Of a DNA stretch of 20,471 nucleotides, positions 1-6,491 are shown one piece after another. Origin of the DNA: Eubacterium sp. Its GTDB lineage: Bacteria > Bacillota_A > Clostridia > Lachnospirales > Lachnospiraceae. Positions within the stretch are counted from its first letter, which is position 1; every line of letters starts with the position of its first letter. The stretch covers positions 1-20,471 of the forward strand of contig JAFVEX010000136.1 in the NCBI GenBank assembly GCA_017475785.1, written 5' to 3'. The notes beneath the pieces were generated by a model. That model had not been told where the DNA came from, ran no database searches, and saw only the letters and a list, made by a program, of their open reading frames with translations. Both the position numbers and the translations under genes were made by a program.

Positions 1-41
1 CCGGAGCATCCCGTGACAGTTTTTTTAAGCGAAGCGCAGAC

Positions 42-683
42 CTACTTTTTGACGCTCACAGTTACGCCGTCTCCGACCGGGACGATTGCCGTCTCGAGGA
101 GCGGATGGTGCTTCAGCGTATAGAGATAATCCCGCATCCGCTTATAAATCGTCCGGTTCCGCCGCTCCACCAGATAGTGCGACTCAATCAGATCCCCCTC
201 CTGCAGCACATTATCTGACACCAGCACCCCTCCGGGGTTCAGCAGCCGCACACAGTCTCCGAGAAATGCCGGATACTGTCCTTTTGCCGCGTCCATAAAA
301 ATAAAATCGAAGGGATCTGTCAGCTGCGGCAGCACCGCGGCGGCATCTCCCTCGATCAGCGTTATCTGCTCCGAAAAGCCTGATTCCCTGATGTTGCGGC
401 GCGCCGCCGGAATCCGCTTTTCATACTGTTCGATTGTCGTAATTTGGCACCCCTCTGCCCCGCAGGAGGCCATCAGGATCGCGGAAAACCCGACCGCCGT
501 GCCGATCTCCAGAATCCGCTCCGGCCGCTTCATTGCCAGAAGCACCTTCAGGAAGCTCTGCATCTCGCGCCGGATGATCGGCACGCCGGCAGCGCGGGCA
601 TCTCTGGCAAGCTCCTCCAGAAACGGCGAATTGCCGCCGTCAAAGGAATTAATGAATGTCACCATTCTGTCAGAAATAATCAT
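42..683 (-). CDS. trmR: SAM-dependent O-methyltransferase, TrmR/YrrM type
   Basis: 213-residue class I methyltransferase. The SAM-binding motif I is seen as LEIGTAVGFSA at residues 58-68. An acidic metal-site region follows: FMDAAKGQY with Asp131, then SDN at 156-158. This is the layout of the catechol-O-methyltransferase-like family that includes B. subtilis TrmR (YrrM), which methylates 5-hydroxyuridine at tRNA wobble position 34. The tRNA role is inferred from family and context: an MltG-like gene lies directly upstream, as yrrL precedes yrrM in Bacillus. The ATG at 683 follows AAGGGAG and lies 9 nt after the upstream stop, so the two are probably co-transcribed. A generic small-molecule O-methyltransferase is the alternative. 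The 41 bases beyond the stop are too few to identify the next gene. Confidence 0.82.
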   Translation of the reverse strand: MIISDRMVTFINSFDGGNSPFLEELARDARAAGVPIIRREMQSFLKVLLAMKRPERILEIGTAVGFSAILMASCGAEGCQITTIEQYEKRIPAARRNIRESGFSEQITLIEGDAAAVLPQLTDPFDFIFMDAAKGQYPAFLGDCVRLLNPGGVLVSDNVLQEGDLIESHYLVERRNRTIYKRMRDYLYTLKHHPLLETAIVPVGDGVTVSVKK

Positions 684-692
684 GGTGCTCCC

Positions 693-1139
693 TTATACGA
701 TCTCTTTCGGACTTCCGTTCTGCTGCGTCGTCCCGTCATTCTGCTCCTCGTCGCCCTCACCGGAAATGACACGGAGCATTTCGTCCGCGGTCATGCCCGT
801 GCGCAGCGTGTACGTCCCGGGAACAATTTTATTGTGATAATCAGAGAGCAGCTCCTGCAGACGGAACACGACCGGCTCCTCTTCGAGCAGGCCTGCGTTT
901 TTCAGCATTTCTCCGATGTCTGTGACAGACATGTCCGCCGTGATATTGATGGTGATCTCACGCCCGTCACCCTTGTCGACCGGCTGCTGGTAAAAAACCT
1001 GATATCCCAGCCTGTACGCCCGCCTGCTGAGAAGAATCAGCGCGATCGCAATACAGACAATCAGCAGGATTTTAATCAAAGTCTTCATGCCGCTGACGGC
1101 AATCCGGTAACCTCTTCCGGTACTGGCTTCTTTTTCCAT
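693..1139 (-). CDS. Membrane-anchored MltG/YceG-like protein lacking the catalytic region
   Basis: 148 residues. A short basic N-terminus is followed by one membrane segment (about residues 20-38, KILLIVCIAIALILL). An extracytoplasmic domain of about 95 residues follows, containing DMSVTDIGEMLKNAGLL and VPGTYTLRTGMTADEMLRVI. This matches the LysM-like N-terminal part of endolytic murein transglycosylase MltG, where a signal of the type PGTY..G.....L closes the small domain. Full MltG proteins run to over 300 residues, and the catalytic half with its glutamate is absent here. The protein ends in a short polar tail (DEEQNDGTTQQNGSPKEIV) at a normal stop, so it looks like a naturally short form rather than a frameshift. 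It probably acts in envelope or septal peptidoglycan processes without cutting glycan itself (inference). A GAGGAG ribosome-binding site lies 7 nt before the ATG. Confidence 0.7.
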   Translation of the reverse strand: MEKEASTGRGYRIAVSGMKTLIKILLIVCIAIALILLSRRAYRLGYQVFYQQPVDKGDGREITINITADMSVTDIGEMLKNAGLLEEEPVVFRLQELLSDYHNKIVPGTYTLRTGMTADEMLRVISGEGDEEQNDGTTQQNGSPKEIV

Positions 1140-1209
1140 AAACGCTCTCCTCGTGTTGCTGTTTCCTGGTATTCTCCGACACAGCGGAACATGCCGCCAG
1201 ATGCGGCAG

Positions 1210-1545
1210 CTACTCCATGCTGGGCAGATCCAGCGGAATTTCCTGAACGATCTGACTGCAGGTCTCCCGTATGATTCTGCAGATGCTGTTTTCGAGTTCC
1301 AGATACTCTACGGCCAGGGGTTCCATGGCCAGCTGTCTGTACCGCGCCTGCAACTCGTCCGCCGCCGCGTACATATCCGCTCCGAATTGCTGCATGCGGT
1401 ATCTCTCGCGCCGGAACGTATCCACCTGCTGCTTCAGCTCTGTGTGCTGCTCCAGCTCCGCGCGTACGCGCTGATACCGCCGGTAAGTATCAGATTTTCT
1501 GATCACACCTGTCAGTTCCCGGATTTTATCCGAAGGTATATTCAT
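1210..1545 (-). CDS. YlbF-family RNA-decay/competence regulator
   Basis: 111 residues, almost entirely helical and polar. It contains the family's characteristic heptad-like helices (YQRVRAELEQHTELKQQVDTFRRER and YRQLAMEPLAVEYLELENSICRIIRE). In B. subtilis, YlbF-family proteins (YlbF, YmcA) form a complex with YaaT that controls RNase Y activity. The ATG at 1545 is chosen because GGAGG sits 7 nt upstream; the in-frame GTG at 1551 is too close to that site. The start lies 2 nt after the RNase J stop, so the two are likely translated from one message. That neighbourhood supports a link to mRNA turnover, but the partner nuclease is an inference. Confidence 0.75.
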   Translation of the reverse strand: MNIPSDKIRELTGVIRKSDTYRRYQRVRAELEQHTELKQQVDTFRRERYRMQQFGADMYAAADELQARYRQLAMEPLAVEYLELENSICRIIRETCSQIVQEIPLDLPSME

Positions 1546-1547
1546 CC

Positions 1548-3212
1548 TCACGCCTCCATAATGATCGGCAGGATCATAGGTCTTCTCTTGGTCCGCTTCC
1601 AGACAAAGCTGCTGAGCGCTTCCTTCACGGAGCTCTTGATCTTCGCCCAGTCTGTCATGTGGTTGTTCAGGCAGTCGTTAATGGTCTCTTCCGCGACAAC
1701 ATGCGCCTCATCCATCAGATCCTCGGACTCGCGGACGTACACAAAGCCTCTGGACACAATATCCGGTCCCGCAAGCACCTGGCGCCCGTACCGCTCCAGC
1801 GTAAAGACGACGATGATAATCCCGTCCTCCGAGAGCTTCTGCCTGTCGCGCAGAACGATGTTTCCGACGTCGCCGACTCCAAGTCCGTCGACCATAATCC
1901 CGCCAGTCTGAATCTTGTCTGTGACCTCTGCCTTCTCTTCCGACAGCTCCAGCACATCGCCGGAATGCAGCAGGAAGATATTTTCCTCCGGAATGCCCAG
2001 AGACTTCACAACCCCGGCCTGCGCAGTCAGGTGCCGGTACTCTCCGTGCACCGGAATCGCGTATTTCGGCCGCACAAGCGAGTACAGCAGCTTGATCTCC
2101 TCCTGACAGGCGTGCCCCGAGACGTGCACATCCTGGAAAATCACCTTCGCGCCCTTCTCATAGAGCTCGTTGATGACGTTCGACACTGCCTTCTCATTTC
2201 CCGGGATCGGATGTGAACTGAAAATTATCGTGTCGTTCGGCTTGATCGTCACTTTCTTGTGGAGATCCGCCGCCATTCTCGACAGAGCCGCCATAGACTC
2301 ACCCTGGCTGCCCGTCGTCACCAGCACCATCTTCTCATCCGGGTAATTCTTCATCTGATTGATGTCAACCAGTGTATTTTCCGGGATATGCAGATAGCCC
2401 AGCTCTGACGCCGTCGCGATGACATTTTCCATGCTGCGGCCCTGAACGACGACCTTGCGCTCGAATTTTTCTGCAGAATTAATAATCTGCTGCACACGGT
2501 CTACGTTTGAGGCAAACGTCGCGATGATGATGCGGGAATTCATGTTTTCCGCAAACAGCCCGTCGATCGTGCTTCCCACCGTCCGCTCCGACATGGTAAA
2601 TCCGGGGCGCTCCGCGTTTGTGCTGTCGCACATCATCGCCAGGACGCCCTTCTTGCCGATCTCCGCAAAGCGCTGCAGATCAATCGCGTCGCCGTAGACC
2701 GGCGTGTAATCCACTTTAAAGTCACCCGTGTGGACGACGATTCCCGCCGGAGAATAAATCGCCAGCGCGGCCGCGTCCTGAATGCTGTGGTTGGTTTTGA
2801 TAAACTCAATCCGGAAGCAGCCGAGGTTGATAGACTGTCAGATCTTGATTGTCTTCCGTCTCGTAGTGTTGAGCAGGTCGTGCTCCTGGTATTTATTTTC
2901 GATCAGTCCGATGGTCAGCTTCGTCGCGTAGATCGGGACATTCAGCTGCTTCAGAATATACGGAAGCGCGCCGATATGATCCTCATGTCCGTGCGTGATC
3001 ACAAATCCTTTTACTTTTTCGCTGTTTTCCAGCAGATATGTGATGTCCGGGATGACCATGTCGATGCCGAGCATCTCATCGTCCGGGAATGCCATTCCGC
3101 AGTCCACCACCACGATGCTGTCATCGTACTCAAATGCTGTGATATTCATTCCGATCTGCTCAAGTCCGCCGAGCGGAATGATTTTCAATGCCTGTGTTTC
3201 CTGTTCTTTCAA
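1548..3212 (-). pseudogene. rnj: Ribonuclease J, interrupted by an in-frame TGA
   Basis: Metallo-beta-lactamase/beta-CASP ribonuclease with 5'-3' exo- and endonuclease activity in mRNA decay and rRNA maturation. Counting from a TTG at 3212, the zinc motif HGHEDH is at residues 74-79. TNHSIQD and HTGDFK follow after the break, then the CDSTNAERPG segment, beta-CASP motifs (TGSQGE, SSHPIPGNE, VSGHA, HGEYRH) and a C-terminal domain. A TGA at 2838-2840 (codon 125) separates LNTTRRKTIKI from QSINLGCFRIEF. The frame is the same on both sides and no residues are missing, so one base change (GGA to TGA, Gly expected) explains it. The family core begins at KIIPLGGL. The TTG has GGAGG 4 nt upstream. 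A longer reading from ATG 3374 adds a 54-residue, cysteine-rich, unfamilylike extension and has no good ribosome-binding site. The gene is followed immediately by the YlbF-family gene. Whether it is really dead, an assembly error or read through cannot be told here. Confidence 0.85.
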
Positions 3213-3629
3213 AATGCCTCCGTCCTCCGACAAAGAAGCACACAATTCAGCGTCCTTCGCGCAGAGTACCGCCACACATCCTGTGACTGCCTCCGGTTCA
3301 CGCAGGACTCCATCACCATCTAAGGAACATAGTCCGCTTCCGGATTTCTGCTCCTCAGAAATACATTTTTGCATAATTCCCGGGCAGGGGAATGTTTCCG
3401 GTCAGAGCTTCTGCCCTGTTCCCGCATTGAGACAGGGCATCTGCCCGTGATAGTTCACCGGACAACGGTCTGCATCAGCCGGCTTTGGCGCGCCGGCTGT
3501 CAGCGGACATGGTCGTCCGGCATGAATGTATGCTCTCAGTTGTCAGTTTCTTTTTATAAATGTTATATATGTCAATGTTTTTTATTCTGTAAATGCCCGT
3601 ACCACTGACGGATAAATCGTGATCCTCCG
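3213..3629 (-). other. Long structured leader/intergenic region upstream of RNase J
   Basis: 417 bases between ruvX and the likely RNase J start contain no supported gene. Three hairpins can be seen: GCCCTGT/ACAGGGC (3413-3419 with 3432-3438), CAGCCGGC/GCCGGCTG (3476-3483 with 3492-3499), and one at the ruvX stop. An AT-rich block at 3545-3595 holds promoter-like sequence. If transcription starts there, the RNase J message carries an untranslated leader of roughly 330 nt. The part from 3213 to 3374 is open in the RNase J frame, but its encoded residues do not resemble the family. Confidence 0.5.
3545..3595 (-). promoter_or_regulatory. AT-rich putative promoter region for RNase J
   Basis: On the minus strand this block is strongly AT-rich in an otherwise GC-rich region. 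It contains TTGACA (plus 3570-3575), TATATAAC overlapping its 3' side, and TATAAA a few bases on. No pair has ideal 17-nt spacing: TTTACA to TATATA is 18 nt, and TTGACA to TATAAA is only 11 nt. A sigma-A promoter is likely, but the exact boxes are not certain. Confidence 0.35.
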
Positions 3630-3633
3630 TCAG
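3605..3633 (-). terminator. Weak hairpin at the end of ruvX
   Basis: An 8-bp perfect stem, CTGACGGA/TCCGTCAG (3605-3612 with 3626-3633), overlaps the ruvX stop codon and has a 13-nt loop. There is no T-run after it on the minus strand, so it may be a stabilising or partial-termination hairpin rather than a true intrinsic terminator. Confidence 0.3.
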
Positions 3634-4064
3634 CGCGATGTGTGCGCAGGGCTGTCGAGCCAGTTCTGAAGAATCAGAACCGCCGCGATCTCGTCCACGA
3701 CCTTCTTCCGGTCCGCTCCGCGCAGGTTCATCTCATTCATCGCGCGGTCGGCCGCTACTGTTGTCAGACGCTCATCCCAGTAGACAACAGGCAGCTTCGT
3801 CCTGCGCGCAAGCGCCTCGCCAAATTCCATCGTCTTCTGCGCGCGCTCGCCCAGATCGTTATTCATATGCCTGGGAAGACCCAGCACAATCCGCTCCGCC
3901 TGATATTCTGCCGCGAGTGCCTCAATGCGCGCGAGTGTCCGCCGCAGCTTGTTCTCAGACGGCCTGCGGATAATTTCCACGCCCTGCGCCGTGATTTCCA
4001 GCGGGTCGCTGACTGCGACTCCGACTGTCTTCGCACCAAAATCAAGCCCGAGAATTCTGCCCAT
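3630..4064 (-). CDS. ruvX: RuvX/YqgF, RNase H-like putative Holliday junction resolvase
   Basis: 144 residues, the normal length for YqgF/RuvX. RNase H-fold catalytic signatures are present: [15 protein letters not shown] with Asp8 on strand 1, LGLPRHMN at 61-68, WDERLTT with Asp97/Glu98, and VDEIAA with Asp124. The family is implicated in 16S rRNA 5'-end maturation and in Holliday junction processing; it acts in the cytoplasm. The ATG at 4064 overlaps the ireB stop by one base (TAATG), indicating translational coupling. The ireB-ruvX pair is a conserved Bacillota arrangement (yrzL-yrrK in Bacillus). The DUF1292 gene that often follows is absent. Confidence 0.9.
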   Translation of the reverse strand: MGRILGLDFGAKTVGVAVSDPLEITAQGVEIIRRPSENKLRRTLARIEALAAEYQAERIVLGLPRHMNNDLGERAQKTMEFGEALARRTKLPVVYWDERLTTVAADRAMNEMNLRGADRKKVVDEIAAVLILQNWLDSPAHTSR

Positions 4065-4333
4065 TACACTTCCTTCCCGGTCTCGTTGCGGATATAATCT
4101 CTGAGCAGCTCCTCGACCAGCTCATCGCGCTCAACCTTCATGATCTTGCTGCGCGCGCCTTTGTGGCTGGTCACATAAGTCGGGTCGCCTGACATGATAT
4201 ATCCGACGATCTGGTTGACCGGATTGTACCCTTTTTCAACCATCGCCTCGTAAACCTCGTTCAGAACTTCCCTCACAGAAATGTCAGAGTCCACTTTTAC
4301 ATTAAAAAACTGTGTGCTGTCTATCCGGCTCAT
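4064..4333 (-). CDS. ireB: IreB-family regulatory phosphoprotein (UPF0297)
   Basis: 89 residues from the ATG at 4333. The family core is plain: [53 protein letters not shown] and a C-terminal [14 protein letters not shown] helix. In Enterococcus faecalis, IreB is phosphorylated by the PASTA kinase IreK near its N-terminus and opposes cephalosporin resistance. Here Thr7 is a candidate site by position only. ATG 4333 is preferred because UPF0297 proteins start near SRIDSTQFF and purine-rich sequence (AAGGCGG) lies upstream. An ATG at 4375 would add 14 unrelated residues. The stop overlaps the ruvX start by one base. Confidence 0.9.
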   Translation of the reverse strand: MSRIDSTQFFNVKVDSDISVREVLNEVYEAMVEKGYNPVNQIVGYIMSGDPTYVTSHKGARSKIMKVERDELVEELLRDYIRNETGKEV

Positions 4334-4402
4334 ATCTTCCGCCTTTTCTTCAAACTCCGTGTAACGGTTCTGCAATTTGCATTACTGTAACCTGCACGAT
4401 CT

Positions 4403-4436
4403 ATTATAGTCTACACTTCTTATCAGAAAATAGCAA
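4403..4436 (-). promoter_or_regulatory. Putative promoter of ireB-ruvX
   Basis: A perfect -10 TATAAT on the minus strand (plus 4403-4408) lies about 70 nt upstream of the ireB start, in the gap after mtaB. The best -35-like box, TTGCTA (plus 4431-4436), is 22 nt away, longer than ideal. The -10 is convincing; the -35 is not. Confidence 0.4.
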
Positions 4437-5787
4437 GTGCTCTGCAGTAGAGATATTGATCCTGATACAATTCTTCCACCGCCGCACGCACTATTTTCCC
4501 CTGCGCGGCCTGTTTCCCGTCCGGCACAGCCAACTGCCCGGGATCAGCCGGCAAAATGGCTCCCTGATATCGCGGCGTGTGCCCGAACCAGAACCGCTCA
4601 CCGTTCAGCGTCACCTGCTCTTCCAGCAGAATTTCCGTCTCTTCTCCCTGAAACTGACTGAGCCAGCGGCGTCTGTTTTCTTCTCCGAGCTCCCGCAGGA
4701 CGTGGCTTCGTTCTTTTTTGACGGATTCCGCTACCTGATCCGGGAAGGCTGCCGCGCGCGTCCCCTCCCTTCTGGAATACGGGAAAATATGCGTCTCAAA
4801 AAATGCCTGCTCCTCCACAAAGCGCCTGGATGCCTCGAATTCCTCCTCCGTCTCGCCGGGGAATCCGACAATCACATCCGTCGTGATGGCAGGCCTGTCA
4901 AATTTCCTGCGCAGCAGCGCGCAGATCTCATGGTAGGCCTCTGCGGTATATCCGCGGTTCATCCTGCGCAATGTCGCGTCGCAGCCGCTCTGGAGCGACA
5001 AATGAAAATGCGGGCAGAGCTTCGTCAGGGCGGCGAGTCCGTCCGCCGTCTCCTCTGTCATAACGGTCGGCTCCAGCGATCCCAGCCGGATCCGCTCTAT
5101 CCCGCCAATTCCGTCAACCAGACGCAGAAGATACAGCAAATCAATGCCGTCTTCCAGATCCTGTCCATAGGAACACACGTGAATGCCTGTGATCACGACC
5201 TCCCGCGTCCCGGCCGCGGCGAGCCTCGCCGCTTCCGCCGTGACCTCTTCCGGTCTCCGGCTCCGTACACGCCCGCGGGAATAGGGAATCATGAATTATG
5301 TGCAGAACTGGTTGCAGCCGTCCTGCACCTTGATAAACGCGCGCGTGTGATCCGCCGTGCGGTCTATCGTAAGCGGCTCATACTCCTTTGTCCGGTTAAT
5401 ATCGATCCGCGCGACCTGCTTCTGGCCGCTCTCCAGACATTCCTGCAGCACCCGGAGCAGCTCCATCCTCTGATTGTTGCCGATGACGATGTCAATCGCG
5501 GGATCCTTTTTCAGCTGGTCTCCGTTTATCTGCGCGTAACATCCCATAGCGACGACCAGCGCCTCGGGATTCATTTTTTTCGCCCTGTGCAGCATCTGCC
5601 TGGATTTATGGTCAGCGATGCTGGTGACCGTACAGGTGTTGATGATATAAAGGTCTGCCCCCGGGGCAAACGGCACAATCTCAAACCCTGTCTTCTCCAG
5701 CAGCTGCTGAACTGCCTCCAGCTCATACGCGTTGACTTTACAGCCAAGATTGTGGAGGGCTGCTTTTTTCATAGGTTCTTGTATCAT
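4423..5787 (-). pseudogene. mtaB: tRNA ms2t6A methylthiotransferase MtaB, interrupted by an in-frame TAA
   Basis: Radical-SAM methylthiotransferase that converts t6A to ms2t6A at position 37 of ANN-decoding tRNAs. The N-terminal UPF0004 domain carries its three cluster cysteines, Cys16 (LGCKVN), Cys52 (NTC) and Cys83 (MGCY). The radical-SAM region begins GCNQFC (Cys158, Cys162), and TRAM-like sequence closes the C-terminus. A TAA at 5296-5298 replaces codon 164, where the family has Tyr. The next codon is TTC (Phe165), where the third cysteine of CxxxCxxC belongs. The frame then continues perfectly with MIPYSRGRVRSR and later GFPGETEEEF. Both lesions are substitutions, not indels. The Cys loss would abolish the SAM cluster even if the stop were read through. 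The start is ATG 5787; an in-frame ATG at 5772 (MKKAALHNLGC) is the alternative. It is divergent from the HPr-like gene. Confidence 0.87.
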
Positions 5788-5899
5788 GTTATTTCATACT
5801 CGCTGACGTATTGTCACACCCTCACTCATTTCACAGGTGATATTCATCAGGGAATCGCTTACTTTGATAAAAAAAAATCAATTTCCCGCGCGAACCTTC

Positions 5900-5928
5900 T
5901 TGACTTTTCACCAGACCAGATGTAAGAT
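5900..5928 (+). promoter_or_regulatory. Sigma-A promoter of the HPr-like gene
   Basis: TTGACT (5900-5905), a 17-nt spacer, then TAAGAT (5923-5928). Transcription would begin near 5935, giving a leader of about 40 nt before the start codon. This is the best-formed promoter on the plus strand. Confidence 0.7.
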
Positions 5929-5975
5929 ACCGATGAAATCAGAAAGCGCAAGAAACGAAATAGGAGGAACCAATC

Positions 5976-6212
5976 ATGAAAACTGTTCGTATTTCTCTTG
6001 ATTCCATCGATAAAGTAAAAGCGTTCGTAAATACAATTAACCGTTTTAACTTCGATTTTGACCTTGTATCCGGCCGCTATGTAATCGATGCGAAATCCAT
6101 CATGGGTATATTCAGCCTCGATCTCTCCAAGACGATCGATCTGAATATCCACACAGACGGCGACGACCTCGACACCGTTCTGACAGTCCTTGAGCCGTAC
6201 ATCGTCGGCTGA
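5976..6212 (+). CDS. HPr-like protein lacking the active-site histidine
   Basis: 78 residues, close to HPr length. The fold signature is clear in the second half: a DAKSIMGIFSLDLSK segment aligns with the HPr Ser46 helix, with Ser41 in the regulatory serine position. Aligning FVNTINRF with the first HPr helix places Ser10 where catalytic His15 should be, so the protein cannot relay phosphate from enzyme I. Such degenerate HPr-like proteins are familiar in clostridia; their role is not established to my knowledge. A regulatory or structural function based on the serine is inference. AGGAGG (5962-5967) lies 8 nt before the ATG. The gene stands alone, with its own promoter and terminator, between divergent mtaB and convergent thiI. 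Confidence 0.82.
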   Translation: MKTVRISLDSIDKVKAFVNTINRFNFDFDLVSGRYVIDAKSIMGIFSLDLSKTIDLNIHTDGDDLDTVLTVLEPYIVG

Positions 6213-6263
6213 TCCGGTTTGAACGGATATCTCTCCGGATGTCCGCATATTGATGCATGATAC

Positions 6264-6288
6264 CCCGCGTCATTTGACGCGGGTTTTT
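6264..6288 (+). terminator. Intrinsic terminator of the HPr-like gene
   Basis: Perfect 8-bp stem CCCGCGTC/GACGCGGG (6264-6271 with 6276-6283), a 4-nt ATTT loop and an immediate TTTTT run (6284-6288), about 50 nt after the HPr-like stop codon. Confidence 0.9.
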
Positions 6289-6350
6289 CATATGACAGGA
6301 AATACTCTGTTTCAGAGTATTTCCTGTCATATGAAAGCCTCCGGCGGATG
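6286..6350. repeat. Perfect 24-bp inverted repeat with conserved flank (dispersed hairpin element, copy 1)
   Basis: Arms 6286-6309 and 6313-6336 are exact reverse complements separated by TTT. The right flank, AAAGCCTCCGGCGGAT, matches, in reverse orientation, the flank of a second hairpin at 11946-12003. Both share the arm core GACAGGAAA/TTTCCTGTC, but the inner arm sequence differs. The left arm partly overlaps the T-run of the HPr terminator. It may also end thiI transcripts arriving from the other side. Confidence 0.8.
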
Positions 6351-6354
6351 CGCA

Positions 6355-6470
6355 CGCTGCTGCAAGGAAGATGTCACCTGTCGGTGACCAGCAGCGGCGC
6401 GCAAAGTCCGCAGCTCCCATCATGAGTGAGGGGATGGGGGAGCTGAAGTCCGCTTGCGGACTTTGTTTTT
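6355..6470. other. Densely structured intergenic RNA region with competing stems
   Basis: No gene is supported here. Stem 1 is CGCTGCTG/CAGCAGCG (6355-6362 with 6389-6396) stacked on GTCACC/GGTGAC (6373-6378 with 6383-6388), with a 10-nt one-sided bulge. Next, CAAAGTCCGC (6402-6411) and AAGTCCGC (6446-6453) are near-copies. Either can pair with GCGGACTTTG (6456-6465). An AGCTCCC/GGGAGCT stem (6412-6418 with 6438-6444) supports the long form. TTTTT at 6466-6470 follows on the plus strand. On the minus strand this is the 3' region of thiI. It could be a bidirectional terminator, a repeat element or a small RNA. Confidence 0.55.
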
Positions 6471-6491
6471 CAAGGAACTTTTAGGAAACTT

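Noticed and set aside
3240..3300. T-box-like sequence (minus TGTGGCGGTACTCTGCGCGAAGG) in the RNase J leader
   Set aside because: It only loosely resembles the T-box antiterminator core, no stem I motifs or terminator were seen, and RNase J is not a known T-box target.
3213..3374. 54-residue N-terminal extension of RNase J from ATG 3374
   Set aside because: Cysteine-rich and unlike the family, it has no good Shine-Dalgarno sequence. A TTG with GGAGG next to the family start is better.
2838..5298. Genetic code change or stop-codon recoding (UGA as Gly, Trp or selenocysteine)
   Set aside because: The two interruptions use different stops (TGA and TAA), genes such as rnj, ruvX and thiI's neighbours end at ordinary TGA/TAA codons, and the MtaB site also loses an essential cysteine. 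No selenocysteine-type context is evident.
4312..5925. 537-codon open frame on the plus strand across mtaB
   Set aside because: It is antisense to mtaB, has no recognisable family or ribosome-binding site, and its openness follows from the GC-rich codon pattern of the real gene.
6112..6423. Minus-strand open frames over the HPr-like gene and hairpin region
   Set aside because: They are antisense to a well-supported gene and run through terminator hairpins; no ribosome-binding site or family.
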